A stretch of 64,000 nucleotides of DNA from Flavobacterium chilense (GCF_001602525.1 NZ_LSYT01000002.1:806001-870000); one strand, 5' to 3'; counted from the stretch's first letter, positions 35,198-44,983 are shown. Translations and numbers: made by a program. The notes: generated by a model from the letters alone, not told the origin.

Positions 35198-35406
35198 TTA
35201 GGCTTTGTTTTTGTAGTAAATGTCTGAAGCTGTTTGTTTGTAAGGTGTTGATAGTAAATAGTGTAGTGTTTTAAAAAACGCACAAAAATATTTTTATATA
35301 AAGATTTTTTTGTATCTTGCTATAGCTATCCCACTTCTATTATATACTTTTTGATTTACTCTTTTTACTGGTGTCTATTTAATGTTTAACACTAAAAAAC
35401 ACAGTT

Positions 35407-35484
35407 ATGAAAAAGTTATTCGAAAGGTTTTACGATTTTTTCTCAACATTTTTGTTTGGAGGGAAAAATGTTCCTCATTACTAA
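35407..35484 (+). CDS. Candidate 25-aa aromatic-rich peptide
   Basis: An ATG-to-TAA frame of 25 codons, MKKLFERFYDFFSTFLFGGKN then VPHY, in an otherwise empty 380-base gap. Basic at the N-terminus with eight Phe/Tyr residues. No canonical promoter is seen, but a perfect 10-bp hairpin follows at 35529-35557. It may be a small membrane-acting peptide or only the transcribed part of a small RNA. The case rests on the composition, the codon use (AAA, TTT, TTA favoured as in neighbours) and the terminator. Confidence 0.4.
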   Translation: MKKLFERFYDFFSTFLFGGKNVPHY

Positions 35485-35520
35485 TTAAAAAACAAACAAG
35501 TATGGAGTAACATTACTTTT

Positions 35521-35566
35521 AGAAGTAGGCACATTACAACTTATATATGTAATGTGCTTCTTTGCT
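35521..35566 (+). terminator. Hairpin terminator after the 25-aa frame
   Basis: GCACATTACA (35529-35538) and TGTAATGTGC (35548-35557) are perfect complements; AGAA and TTCT extend the stem, and a T-rich tail follows. It faces the convergent gene at 35582 as well. Confidence 0.8.
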
Positions 35567-35581
35567 TTTAAATGGTAATGA

Positions 35582-36139
35582 TTAGTCTTTTTGTTTGTAA
35601 TAAAAGAAATCCATTAAAGTTATTCCAATAGAAATAGCTCCAACAGTTTTGTTATGATGAAGCGGGAAATCATATTCGCTAATTTCTGCAAAAAGAGTAA
35701 AATCATCAGAACCAATTCCCAGTTTTATTTTTTTGTATTCTCCGTTTAAGTTACCACGGCCTATTGCAAAACCTTTTCCGTAACCGGCCTGAAGCATAAT
35801 TCTGGTTTCAGGACCTACTTTAGGGTTTAATCCAAGATTTAGAAAAACAGGTACTGCAATAAGTTTATCATCCCATTTCCAGTCGATTCCACTGTGAATT
35901 CCCAGAGTAAGCCATTTATTATAATGAACGCCATATCCAACTTTTGTTCCCAGTCCGTTTGGTACAAAAAAAGCATTAGACGATGATGATTCGCCATTAA
36001 TTGGAGGATTATCTCTGTCTGGATTACCGGTTATAGACGCTGCAATATCAAATTGCAAATAAGTGATTTTTTTTGCCTGACCAGAAATAGTCAAGTTTAC
36101 AAGGAATGCTAAAGTAAATAGAGTTAGTTTTCTTTTCAT
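35582..36139 (-). CDS. Secreted or outer-membrane beta-rich protein
   Basis: 185 residues, signal peptide MKRKLTLFTLAFLVNLTISGQA. The mature chain has many amphipathic beta strands (KVGYGVHYNKWLTLGIHSGIDWKWDDK, LNLGLNPKVGPETRIMLQAGYGKGF), as in small outer-membrane barrels. No further assignment is possible. It follows the metallopeptidase gene on the same strand by 32 bases and may be in one transcript with it. Confidence 0.7.
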   Translation of the reverse strand: MKRKLTLFTLAFLVNLTISGQAKKITYLQFDIAASITGNPDRDNPPINGESSSSNAFFVPNGLGTKVGYGVHYNKWLTLGIHSGIDWKWDDKLIAVPVFLNLGLNPKVGPETRIMLQAGYGKGFAIGRGNLNGEYKKIKLGIGSDDFTLFAEISEYDFPLHHNKTVGAISIGITLMDFFYYKQKD

Positions 36140-36171
36140 ATTGATCTGTCAAAACTTTAAGGCGTAAAATG

Positions 36172-37470
36172 TTATTTTGTGGTTTTAAATTCGATCAGAT
36201 AAGGTTTTAATCTCGTTCCGTTTTGTTTTCTGAAACTGTTAGTGATCAGAAACTGATATTTTTGATCAGGGTTTAAATCAACTTTAAAAGTACAGGATTT
36301 ATAATCAGAAGACCAGATTCTTTCCGGACTTATCTTTGGGCAAAATTTTTCGCCAAGCGGACCAAAATCAATGCCTGTACTACGACCATTTAAGGGTTCT
36401 GAAAATGTAATGGTAATTTCTGTTAGCCCTGGTTTTACTTTTTGACTTCCGTTTTTAAAACCGGATATCGCTATGACAGTTGGTTGTTGTTTTTCGTAAT
36501 CCTGATGTATTTCTTTTAAGCTTTTGGGAAATAGTTTTGTAGCATCAACAATTTGCCCGATTTCTTTTTCATTATGATAATCAAGTTCGATAAGTTTTTT
36601 TATGGCTTTTGCCTTGTCTTTGGATGAATTGTAATACCGTTCGCAGATTTCATAGCCAATATAATAACCAAGATCCCTTATTTTTAAACTGTTTTTGTTT
36701 TCTCCCCATAGCCAGTTATAATTATTACTGATACTATATAAGTCTGAGATGAACTGGCTGATTATTTTTTGCTGGTTGTTTTTTCCGAATTGTATTGCGG
36801 GACTGCTTGAATTTTTACCGGTTACTTTACACGAAATAAATTCGGCAACACCTTCGTATAAACACATAGACAATAAATTTTCTACCAGCTCTTTCTGCTG
36901 TGTATGCACATATTCGTGAGTGCACAGCAAAGCGATGTTTTTCTTCGGCTCATATTCTTTATAAAAAGGCTGTCTCCATTCAGGCAGTTCGTCAATAATG
37001 GTTGTTTCGTCTGCGAGACTTAGTTCGCTTCCAATCAGGATTCGGTCATTTTGAATCGTACCGTTGGTTCTGAAAGCACCAACAGAAAAGTAAATAACCG
37101 AAGGTTTTAAATCAGGATAAGCTTCTTTGAGTTTATTAATATCAGCTTCAATTTCCGGATAAACTTCTTTGGCGTTTAAAGTATTTGAGCGGATGGAATT
37201 CCAGAATTTAGGGCATTTATTTATAGCATCGATAAAATTTTTAGAGGTATAATTTCGAACCTCAATTAAACTCTTTAAACCTGGAGTTGCTTTATCGATG
37301 TAGAGCTCTTTTAAAAAGCCGTATTGTTTTGCAGAGTCTTTTTCGGTAATAATTTTGTCGTAGGCATTCCAAAAATGATCAATATCAGTCGAAATAATTT
37401 TTTGATTATCGGTTTGACTATAAGATGATATCGTAAAAATCAAAAATGATATCAAAAAGATGTTTTTCAT
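36172..37470 (-). CDS. Exported zinc metallopeptidase, HEXXH type, with Ig-like domain
   Basis: 432 residues. Signal peptide (MKNIFLISFLIFTISSYSQ). The zinc motif HEYVH is at 185-189 and a glutamate of YEGVAEF (206-210) follows at gluzincin spacing. The C-terminal 95 residues look like a bacterial Ig-like fold (Big_5-type): GLTEITITFSEPLNGRST and SCTFKVDLNPDQKYQFLITN. The middle resembles DUF2268-type proteases. Probably periplasmic or surface-exposed; substrate unknown. Confidence 0.75.
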   Translation of the reverse strand: MKNIFLISFLIFTISSYSQTDNQKIISTDIDHFWNAYDKIITEKDSAKQYGFLKELYIDKATPGLKSLIEVRNYTSKNFIDAINKCPKFWNSIRSNTLNAKEVYPEIEADINKLKEAYPDLKPSVIYFSVGAFRTNGTIQNDRILIGSELSLADETTIIDELPEWRQPFYKEYEPKKNIALLCTHEYVHTQQKELVENLLSMCLYEGVAEFISCKVTGKNSSSPAIQFGKNNQQKIISQFISDLYSISNNYNWLWGENKNSLKIRDLGYYIGYEICERYYNSSKDKAKAIKKLIELDYHNEKEIGQIVDATKLFPKSLKEIHQDYEKQQPTVIAISGFKNGSQKVKPGLTEITITFSEPLNGRSTGIDFGPLGEKFCPKISPERIWSSDYKSCTFKVDLNPDQKYQFLITNSFRKQNGTRLKPYLIEFKTTK

Positions 37471-37550
37471 ATTTCTGTTTTAAAGCGTGCGCCTAAAGTA
37501 CAAAAAAATGAATAGCATAGATTTGTTAAAATAATCCGGAAAAAGATATT

Positions 37551-38246
37551 TTATTTTAATGGTAAGCTTTCTTCAAATAAAGTAATGTCGATGGCGTTTT
37601 TTACATCGTAGTCACCAATTTTAGTTCGGCGTAAAACCGTTAAATGCGAACCTGAATTCATGGCTTTCCCAAAATCAAAAGCTAACGACCTAATATAAGT
37701 CCCTTTGCTGCAAACGACTCTAAAATCGATTTCAGGAAGTGCAATGCGGGTAATTTCAAATTCATGAATTGTTGTTTTTCGGCTGGCAATTTCTACCGTT
37801 TCTCCGGCACGTGCATGTTCATATAAACGAACACCATCTTTTTTAATAGCCGAAAAAATAGGCGGTTTTTGATCGATTTCGCCCAGAAATTGTTTTACCG
37901 TTTCGTGAATTAAAGCTTCATCAATATGGGAGGTTGGAAAAGTCTCGTCAATTTCTGTTTCTAAATCATAAGATGGAGTAGTGGCTCCAATATAAAAAGT
38001 TCCCGTATATTCTTTTGCCTGTCCCTGAAGTTCAGAGATTTTTTTGGTGAATTTTCCTGTGCAAATCAATAATAATCCTGTAGCCAAAGGATCTAAAGTT
38101 CCGGCATGACCAATCTTGAACTTTTTAGGAAGTCCAACTTTATTGATTAAAAGGTATTTTAATTTATTGACAGCTTGAAACGAACTCCATTTTAAAGGTT
38201 TGTCAATCAGTAAAACCTGTCCGTCTAAATATTCTTCAGGTGTCAT
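37551..38246 (-). CDS. truB: tRNA pseudouridine(55) synthase
   Basis: Makes pseudouridine 55 in the T-loop of most tRNAs. 231 residues, with DKPLKWSSFQAVNKL, the catalytic HAGTLDPLATGLL (Asp in GTLDP), QKPPIFSAIKKDGVRLYEHARAGE and CSKGTYIRSLAFDFGKAM. It is short because the C-terminal PUA domain is reduced, as usual in this phylum. Its start codon overlaps the stop codon of uppP by one base, so it is the second gene of a cotranscribed pair. Confidence 0.93.
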   Translation of the reverse strand: MTPEEYLDGQVLLIDKPLKWSSFQAVNKLKYLLINKVGLPKKFKIGHAGTLDPLATGLLLICTGKFTKKISELQGQAKEYTGTFYIGATTPSYDLETEIDETFPTSHIDEALIHETVKQFLGEIDQKPPIFSAIKKDGVRLYEHARAGETVEIASRKTTIHEFEITRIALPEIDFRVVCSKGTYIRSLAFDFGKAMNSGSHLTVLRRTKIGDYDVKNAIDITLFEESLPLK

Positions 38247-39043
38247 TATATAATGGTAAGCGGGTGAATGAAAAAGTGAATCACTAATAAAATGATTCCG
38301 GCAATAATTCGGTAATAACCAAAAACTTTAAAACCATTTTTAGTCAAAAATCCAATGAAGGTTTTAATTGCCAAAAGCGCTACGATAAACGCAACTACGT
38401 TCCCAATAACTAATAAATTAATCTGATCGTGAGATAATTCGAATCCGGCTTTATAATAATCGTAACATTTTTTTGCTGTTGCGCCCAACATGGTTGGAAC
38501 GGCTAAAAAGAATGAGAATTCTGCAGCAGTAGTTCTGCTTAATTTTTGAGACATTCCGCCCACAATACTTGCGCCACTTCGTGAAACTCCCGGAATCATG
38601 GCAAGACATTGAAATAATCCAATTTTAAACGCTTGCAGATAAGAGATTTCCTGAGAGGTTTCGGCAGAATTTGGTTTGTTGAACCAGTCGTCAACCTTTA
38701 GTAAAATCAATCCGCCAATTAAAAGAGAAACCGCAACCGTAACCGGATTTTCTAATAAACCATCAATAAAATCACTTAATAATAATCCTAAAACTACAGC
38801 CGGAATAAACGCAACTAAAAGTTTAAAGTAAAAATCGAAGGTCTGAAAGAAACGTTTAAAATATAAAACTACTACAGAAAGTATAGCACCAAGCTGAATT
38901 ACGATGGTAAAAAGTTTAGTAAAATCTTCGTGAGCAATTCCAAAAAAAGAAGAGGCAATAATCATGTGACCAGTTGAAGAAATAGGCAGAAATTCAGTAA
39001 TTCCTTCAATAATGGCAAGAACGATAGCTTGTAATGTATTCAT
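38246..39043 (-). CDS. uppP: Undecaprenyl-diphosphatase
   Basis: Integral membrane phosphatase recycling undecaprenyl pyrophosphate for cell-wall and lipid-linked oligosaccharide synthesis. 265 residues and about seven helices, with the family motifs [18 protein letters not shown] (residues 12-29) and [22 protein letters not shown]. It stops one base into the truB start. Confidence 0.93.
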   Translation of the reverse strand: MNTLQAIVLAIIEGITEFLPISSTGHMIIASSFFGIAHEDFTKLFTIVIQLGAILSVVVLYFKRFFQTFDFYFKLLVAFIPAVVLGLLLSDFIDGLLENPVTVAVSLLIGGLILLKVDDWFNKPNSAETSQEISYLQAFKIGLFQCLAMIPGVSRSGASIVGGMSQKLSRTTAAEFSFFLAVPTMLGATAKKCYDYYKAGFELSHDQINLLVIGNVVAFIVALLAIKTFIGFLTKNGFKVFGYYRIIAGIILLVIHFFIHPLTII

Positions 39044-39148
39044 TTAATTTAGATTGTTAGATTATTAGACTTCTCAGATGTCAGATTTTTTAAAGCGATT
39101 AATCTAATAATCTAAAGATCTAAGTTGTCTAAGCAGTCTAAAGAAAGT
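39044..39148. repeat. AATCTAA-like spacer upstream of uppP
   Basis: Contains TTTAGATTGTTAGATTATTAGAC and, after a short gap, AATCTAATAATCTAAAGATCTAAG: the two halves are loose inverted repeats of the heptamer AATCTAA, like those at 1.4, 33.6 and 50.2 kb. Confidence 0.55.
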
Positions 39149-39409
39149 CTATTTAGATTTTTTGAAAATAGAATAAATTGTAATTCCAAAACCAATTAAA
39201 ACAGTTGTTGGAGCTAAACGAATACGTCTAAAGCTAAAAACATCTTCATTAAAAACATTCGGATTATCGCTTCCACCGCCAGACATTAAAATAAATCCCA
39301 GTGCGATAACACCAATTCCAATCAATAGAATTTTGTAATTAATACCATCAAAAAGAAATTCCTGTTTTTGTGGTTGTATTTGCTGTTCTTTAATATTGTT
39401 GTTTTTCAT
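39149..39409 (-). CDS. DUF3098 membrane protein
   Basis: 86 residues with a polar Gln-rich N-terminus (KEQQIQPQKQEF), a first hydrophobic helix (INYKILLIGIGVIALGFILM), a Gly/Asn loop and a second helix (TTVLIGFGITIYSIF) ending in Lys. The family is small and lies beside ftsX in Bacteroidota. Function unknown; a link to FtsX is suggested only by position. It is transcribed downstream of ftsX, 53 bases after its stop codon. Confidence 0.8.
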   Translation of the reverse strand: MKNNNIKEQQIQPQKQEFLFDGINYKILLIGIGVIALGFILMSGGGSDNPNVFNEDVFSFRRIRLAPTTVLIGFGITIYSIFKKSK

Positions 39410-39462
39410 CTTTGTTTTTTTTGTTACCTGAGTAAAGTCGAAGGTATAATTTGAATCTAAAA

Positions 39463-40338
39463 TTAATAAAGATCGTCAGTTCTTAAATTAAGGAAACGTT
39501 GTGTAGCAAAGTGTGTACTTACCCAGGTAATTAAAACACCTAACCCGAAAACAGCTAATAAAACCAAACCAATTAAGGCTTTGTCTTCTAAGATTCCTAA
39601 TGTTGGGAAATTGGTTTCTACATAAAATAAAAGACCAATCAGGGCAACAATTGCCAATCCTGCACCTAACATTCCCAGTTTTACGCTTCGCATAACAAAA
39701 GGTTTACGGATAAACGATTTTGTTGCACCCACCATTTGCATGGTTTTAATGATAAAACGATTAGAGTGTATAGATAAACGTAATGAACTGTTGATTAGTA
39801 AAACCGCAATTATAGCAAGGAAACCGCTAATAATCAAAATCCACATACTAACTTTTTTGATATTGTCGTTTACCAGATTAACCAATTGTTTGTCGTAAAC
39901 AATATCTTCGATCATGGTGTTTTGACGTAAACGGCTTTCGATTTTGGTGATGCTGTCTCTTTCCACATAATCTGCTTTTAAGTGAATATCGTAAGAGTTC
40001 AATAATGGATTTTCTCCCAAAAAGGTCAGGAAATCTTCACCAATAATATCAGTATGTTCTTTTGCTGCTTTTTCTTTAGAAACATAAGCATAAGATCTTG
40101 CGAAAGGAGCTCTTTTCAATTCAGTGTTAAATGCTTTTATCACACTATCATTAGCTTCATTTTTAAAGAAAACCGTCATGGCAATTTTTTCTTTAAAATC
40201 ATTAGCCAGTTTTTTAGAATTGATAATGAATAATCCCAGCACTCCTAAAAGGAATAATACCAGAAAAACACTTAATACAACCGAAAAATAAGAGGAAATT
40301 AACCTGCGCTTTTGAAATTTATCAAAGTTAGAACTCAT
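39463..40338 (-). CDS. ftsX: Cell-division ABC transporter permease subunit FtsX
   Basis: 291 residues, four helices. It works with FtsE to activate cell-wall hydrolases at the septum. The architecture is a cytoplasmic N-terminus (MSSNFDKFQKRRLISSY), helix 1 at about 18-40, an extracytoplasmic domain with ENPLLNSYDIHLKADYVERDS, then a permease core of three helices including NRFIIKTMQMVGATKSFIRKPF. ftsE is not in the neighbourhood visible here. Divergent from leuS. Confidence 0.88.
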   Translation of the reverse strand: MSSNFDKFQKRRLISSYFSVVLSVFLVLFLLGVLGLFIINSKKLANDFKEKIAMTVFFKNEANDSVIKAFNTELKRAPFARSYAYVSKEKAAKEHTDIIGEDFLTFLGENPLLNSYDIHLKADYVERDSITKIESRLRQNTMIEDIVYDKQLVNLVNDNIKKVSMWILIISGFLAIIAVLLINSSLRLSIHSNRFIIKTMQMVGATKSFIRKPFVMRSVKLGMLGAGLAIVALIGLLFYVETNFPTLGILEDKALIGLVLLAVFGLGVLITWVSTHFATQRFLNLRTDDLY

Positions 40339-40428
40339 AGTTTGCTTAAATTATGTGGTAAAAATAATAAAGAATTTCTTTATTTGAAGTTAATAACGAC
40401 CAAACTTTTAACTTTCGTACAATAAATG

Positions 40429-40436
40429 TAAATTTG
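40429..40436 (+). promoter_or_regulatory. Putative -7 promoter element of leuS
   Basis: TAAATTTG, an exact match to TAnnTTTG, about 120 bases before the leuS start. No TTG at the -33 spacing. Confidence 0.35.
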
Positions 40437-40554
40437 CGCCTTAATTTGTTAAGTGATAAATCTTAGAACCTTTGTCACTTTACCACTTTGAATCTTAAAA
40501 AACGAACTGAGTAAGCGAAAGCATGACTCTTTAAAAAAATAAATAAAACAGGGA

Positions 40555-43470
40555 ATGAAATACAATCCGATTGAAATAGACGCTAAATGGCAAAAATATT
40601 GGGCAGAAAACCAAACTTTTGCAGCAAGTAACAATTCTGAAAAACCTAAACATTATGTTTTAGATATGTTTCCTTATCCATCTGGAGCAGGATTACACGT
40701 AGGACATCCGCTGGGTTACATTGCTTCAGATGTTTATTCCCGTTTTAAAAGACATCAGGGTTTTAATGTTTTGCACCCAATGGGTTACGACAGTTTCGGA
40801 TTGCCGGCAGAACAATATGCGATTCAGACTGGACAACGTCCGGAAGATACAACACGCGTAAACATTGATGGTGGAGTTGATAAAGAGGGAAAACAAATTG
40901 CAGGTTACAGAAAACAATTAGATAAAATTGGTTTTTCATTTGACTGGAGCCGCGAAGTGCGAACTTCAAATCCTGATTACTACAAACACACACAATGGAT
41001 TTTTATTCAGTTGTTCAACTCGTGGTATTGCAAAAAACAAGGAAAAGCTTTTGAAATTACAGATCTTGTAAAAGTATTTGAAGAAGAAGGGAATAAATTG
41101 GTCGAAGCAGTTTGTGATGATAATGTTGCGATTTTTACTGCTGATGAATGGAATTCTTATTCTGATGAGCAAAAAGAAAAAATCTTGTTGCAATACAGAA
41201 TGACATATTTGGCTGAAACCGAGGTAAATTGGTGTCCTGGTTTAGGAACTGTCTTGGCAAATGACGAGATTGTAAACGGAGTTTCAGAACGTGGAGGCTT
41301 TCCTGTTATAAGAAAAAAAATGACACAATGGAGTATGCGAATTTCTGCTTATGCCGAACGCTTGCTTCAGGGGCTAAATAATATTGATTGGAGTGAGTCT
41401 ATTAAAGAATCTCAAAGAAACTGGATCGGGAAATCAGTTGGGGCTTTAGTTAAGTTTCAGGTTTCAGGTTCCACGTCTCAAGTTGATGCGCAAAGTGATG
41501 AAACTTTAAACGTGAAACCTGAAACAAATTTTATCGAAGTATTTACAACAAGACCTGATACAATTTTCGGAGTTACTTTTATGACTTTGGCACCAGAACA
41601 TGATTTGGTCGCTAAAATTACAACTCCGGAGCAAAAAGCCGCAGTTGAAGCGTATATAGAAAAAACAGCAAAACGTTCTGAGCGTGAGCGTATGGCCGAT
41701 GTAAAAACCATTTCGGGAGTGTTTACAGGAGCTTATGCAGAACATCCTTTTACAAAAGAACCAATCCCGGTTTGGATTGGGGATTATGTTTTGGCTGGTT
41801 ACGGAACGGGTGCTGTAATGGCGGTTCCTTGCGGAGACGAAAGAGATTATGCTTTTGCTAATTTCTTTAAAGGTCAGAACGGAATGCCGGAAATCAAAAA
41901 TATCTTCGCTAATGTTGATATTTCTGAAGCAGCATACGGATCAAAAGACAATGTAGAAATCGCTAATTCTGATTTCTTAAACGGATTAAACTATAAAGAG
42001 GCAACTCAAAAAGCAATTGCAGAATTAGAAGTTATTGGACAGGGAACCGGAAAAACAAATTACCGTTTGCGTGATGCTGTTTTCTCCCGTCAGCGTTATT
42101 GGGGAGAACCATTCCCGGTTTATTATGTAAACGGATTGCCTAAAATGATCGATGCACAGCATTTGCCAATCATTTTGCCGGAAGTAGAGAAATACTTACC
42201 AACCGAAGATGGTTTGCCTCCGTTAGGAAATGCAGCTGTTTGGGCTTGGGATACAAAAAATAATACAGTTGTTAATACAGATTTAGTAGATCATGTAACG
42301 ATTTTTCCATTAGAATTGAATACAATGCCAGGTTGGGCTGGAAGTTCATGGTACTGGATGCGTTATATGGATGCACACAATGAAAATGAATTTGCAAGTA
42401 AAGAGGCATTGGCTTACTGGGAAAATGTAGATTTATATATTGGAGGAAGCGAACATGCAACCGGACACTTATTGTATTCTCGTTTCTGGAATAAATTCTT
42501 AAAAGATAAAGGTCTAGCGCCAACCGAAGAGCCATTCAAAAAACTGATCAATCAGGGAATGATTTTAGGAACAACGGCTTATGTTTATAGATTAGACGGA
42601 ACCAATACGTTTGTATCTAAAAATAAAATTGAAGGCCAAAATGTACAGCCAATTCGTGTTGATGTTCATTTTGTAAACTCTTCGGATGAATTAGATATCG
42701 AAAGATTTAAAAACTGGAGAGAGGATTTTAAAACTGCAGAATTTATTTTTGATGAAAACGGAAAATACATTGTAGGTCGTGAAGTCGAAAAAATGTCGAA
42801 ATCATATTATAATGTAGTAACTCCGGATGATATTTGTAATGAATATGGAGCAGATACATTACGTTTGTACGAAATGTTTTTAGGGCCGTTAGAGCAGGCA
42901 AAACCCTGGAATACAGCCGGAATTTCTGGTGTATTTGGTTTCTTGAAAAAATTATGGAGATTGTATTTTGATGATAATGGTTTAATCGTAAACAACGACG
43001 AACCAACAAAAGACAACTTAAAATCATTACACAAAACCATCAAAAAAGTAGCAGAAGATATCGAGAATTTCTCTTTCAATACTTCGGTTTCTCAGTTTAT
43101 GATTTGCGTAAATGAATTGTCTTCTCAAAACTGTCATTCAAGAGCGATCTTAGAACCGTTAGCGATTTTGGTTTCGCCTTATGCACCGCATATTGCAGAA
43201 GAATTATGGTCACAGTTAGGGCATACAACTTCAATTTCTGAAGTGGCTTTTCCGGCTTTTGATGCAAAACATTTAGTTGAAACTAATAAAGAATATCCGG
43301 TTTCTTTTAACGGAAAAATGCGTTTTACTATTGAATTGCCTTTGGATTTAACCGCGGCACAAATCGAAGAAATCGTAATGAAAGACGAAAGAACCCAGAA
43401 ACAATTGGACGGAAGAACTCCAAATAAAGTAATTATCGTTCCGGGTAAAATTATCAACCTTGTAGGTTAG
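40555..43470 (+). CDS. leuS: Leucine-tRNA ligase
   Basis: 971-residue class I synthetase charging tRNA-Leu. The HIGH-equivalent is GAGLHVGHPLGY (near residue 45), the editing (CP1) domain spans about 250-440 with TRPDTIFGVTF and AVPCGDERDY, and the KMSKS loop is EKMSKSYYN near residue 750. A Bacteroidota-type insert (KVFEEEGNKLVEAVCDDNVAIFTADEW) is present after the HIGH region. A leader of about 110 bases precedes the ATG. Confidence 0.96.
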   Translation: MKYNPIEIDAKWQKYWAENQTFAASNNSEKPKHYVLDMFPYPSGAGLHVGHPLGYIASDVYSRFKRHQGFNVLHPMGYDSFGLPAEQYAIQTGQRPEDTTRVNIDGGVDKEGKQIAGYRKQLDKIGFSFDWSREVRTSNPDYYKHTQWIFIQLFNSWYCKKQGKAFEITDLVKVFEEEGNKLVEAVCDDNVAIFTADEWNSYSDEQKEKILLQYRMTYLAETEVNWCPGLGTVLANDEIVNGVSERGGFPVIRKKMTQWSMRISAYAERLLQGLNNIDWSESIKESQRNWIGKSVGALVKFQVSGSTSQVDAQSDETLNVKPETNFIEVFTTRPDTIFGVTFMTLAPEHDLVAKITTPEQKAAVEAYIEKTAKRSERERMADVKTISGVFTGAYAEHPFTKEPIPVWIGDYVLAGYGTGAVMAVPCGDERDYAFANFFKGQNGMPEIKNIFANVDISEAAYGSKDNVEIANSDFLNGLNYKEATQKAIAELEVIGQGTGKTNYRLRDAVFSRQRYWGEPFPVYYVNGLPKMIDAQHLPIILPEVEKYLPTEDGLPPLGNAAVWAWDTKNNTVVNTDLVDHVTIFPLELNTMPGWAGSSWYWMRYMDAHNENEFASKEALAYWENVDLYIGGSEHATGHLLYSRFWNKFLKDKGLAPTEEPFKKLINQGMILGTTAYVYRLDGTNTFVSKNKIEGQNVQPIRVDVHFVNSSDELDIERFKNWREDFKTAEFIFDENGKYIVGREVEKMSKSYYNVVTPDDICNEYGADTLRLYEMFLGPLEQAKPWNTAGISGVFGFLKKLWRLYFDDNGLIVNNDEPTKDNLKSLHKTIKKVAEDIENFSFNTSVSQFMICVNELSSQNCHSRAILEPLAILVSPYAPHIAEELWSQLGHTTSISEVAFPAFDAKHLVETNKEYPVSFNGKMRFTIELPLDLTAAQIEEIVMKDERTQKQLDGRTPNKVIIVPGKIINLVG

Positions 43471-43501
43471 GTAATTTTTAAATTTCAATATTTTAAATTC
43501 C

Positions 43502-43546
43502 AAATTCCAAATTCCAATTTTACGATTGGGGTTTGGGATTTTTTTT
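43502..43546 (+). terminator. Terminator after leuS
   Basis: AAATTCCAAATTCCAATTTT pairs with GATTGGGGTTTGGGATTTTTTTT using several G-U pairs. The right arm is the start of the tandem repeat that follows, so the terminator-like words recur with each unit. Confidence 0.7.
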
Positions 43547-44010
43547 GTTCTGGTTTTTTCTGCCACGAATTCACGAATTATTTTTGACAATCTATGAGAA
43601 TAAAAATTCGTGAATTCGTGGAAGAAAATCTAACCGTAATCTTTTAAGCTTAATTTTTTTCATTTTGTAATCCCTTGCCAACATTGGGGTTTGGATTTTT
43701 TTTTGTTTTGGTTTTTTCCGCCACGAATTCACGAATTATTTTTGACAATCTATGAGAATAAAAATTCGTGAATTCGTGGCAGAAAATCTAACCGTAATTT
43801 TTTAAGCTTAATTTTTTTTCATTTTGTAATCCCTTGCCAACATTCGGGTTTGGGATTTTTTTTTGTTTTGGTTTTTTTCGTCACGAATTCACGAATTATT
43901 TTTGACAATCTATGAGAATAAAAATTCGTGAATTCGTGGCGGAAAATCTAACCGTAATTTTTTAAGCTTAATTTTTTTTCATTTTGTAATCCCTTGCCAA
44001 CATTGGGTTT
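43532..44010 (+). repeat. Tandem array of an approximately 159-bp repeat, three copies
   Basis: GCCACGAATTCACGAATTATT begins at 43562, 43720 and 43880 (third copy GTCACG), giving periods of 158 and 160. Each unit has an 18-bp inverted repeat GCCACGAATTCACGAATT / AATTCGTGAATTCGTGGC around TTTTGACAATCTATGAGAATAAA, then AATCTAACCGTAAT.TTTTAAGCTTAA and GTAATCCCTTGCCAACATT, and a T-run segment. Units are nearly identical. The single arm TTCGTGAATTCGTGGCA at 21840-21857 is the same family. Confidence 0.92.
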
Positions 44011-44137
44011 TTAAATTTTTTTATCCAATTTTTATTTTTTGTTGTAACATTTTAAAAGTTCACGTATCCAAAGGACGGATCCGATTATTTAACAACTTAT
44101 AACTAATAAAATTTTAACAACTTAAAAAATAGTAAAA
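44011..44137. other. Spacer between tandem array and hydrolase operon
   Basis: A/T-rich, with CAAAGGACGGATCCGA near 44070 and short repeats of AACAACTTA just before the start codon. No clear promoter box is seen. Confidence 0.35.
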
Positions 44138-44983
44138 ATGAAAAAGTATATCATCTTAATTATCGCATTCTTATTCTCAGCATTATGTTTAAATGTTTTT
44201 GCACAAACAAAATCATATCCTTTTGAAGTTCTTAAAACAGGAAAAGGAAAACAATCTATTATTTTTATTCCCGGATTTGCTTCTTCAGGTGATGTATGGA
44301 ATGAAACCAAAGTTAATTTCGAAAAAGATTTTACCTGTTATACACTTACCATGGCAGGATTTGCAGGAGCAAAACCACAACCAAATGCTACATTTAAAAA
44401 TTGGGAAAACGAAATTGCCAATTATATCAAAGCAAATAAAATAGAAAAGCCAATTGTAATTGGTCATAGTATGGGAGGCGGACTGGCTCTTGCCATTGCG
44501 GCAGATTATCCGGAACTAATTAGTAAAATAGTAGTAGTAGACGCATTGCCATGTTTAAATGCTTTGATGGATCCTTCTTTTAAATCAAAAGAAAATAACG
44601 ATTGCACTTCAATGGTGAATCAAATGACAACCATGTCTGATACTCAGTTTTACGATATGCAGAAAAAAACAATGCCAAGACTTCTTGACGATGCTTCAAA
44701 ACTGGACATGGTAGTGGGTTGGAGTGTAAAATCAGACCGAAAAACTTTTGCCGAAATGTATTGTGATTTTTCAAATACAGATTTGAGAGATAAAATTTCG
44801 ACTATAAAATGTCCTTCATTAATATTACTGGAGTCATATTTTGTAAATTTAAAACCTGCTATTGAAAGTCAGTATAAAAATCTGAAAACAGCCAATTTTC
44901 AATATGCCAACAAAGGTTTACACTTTATTATGTATGATGATGCAGCTTGGTATTTAACTCAGTTGAACAATTTTATAAAATAA
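44138..44983 (+). CDS. Secreted alpha/beta hydrolase
   Basis: 281 residues with a signal peptide ending near NVFAQ (residue 23). The nucleophile motif GHSMGGG places Ser111, with the oxyanion region FIPGFASSG at 43-51. Late Asp and His candidates are D in VVVDALPC and the His in NKGLHFIMYDD. Substrate unknown. Its stop is six bases before the ECF sigma gene, so hydrolase, sigma factor and membrane partner form one transcript. Confidence 0.82.
   Translation: MKKYIILIIAFLFSALCLNVFAQTKSYPFEVLKTGKGKQSIIFIPGFASSGDVWNETKVNFEKDFTCYTLTMAGFAGAKPQPNATFKNWENEIANYIKANKIEKPIVIGHSMGGGLALAIAADYPELISKIVVVDALPCLNALMDPSFKSKENNDCTSMVNQMTTMSDTQFYDMQKKTMPRLLDDASKLDMVVGWSVKSDRKTFAEMYCDFSNTDLRDKISTIKCPSLILLESYFVNLKPAIESQYKNLKTANFQYANKGLHFIMYDDAAWYLTQLNNFIK

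Noticed and set aside
43532..44010. Integron attC-type cassette array
   Set aside because: The units are near-identical including the spacer, carry no cassette genes, and no integrase is visible.
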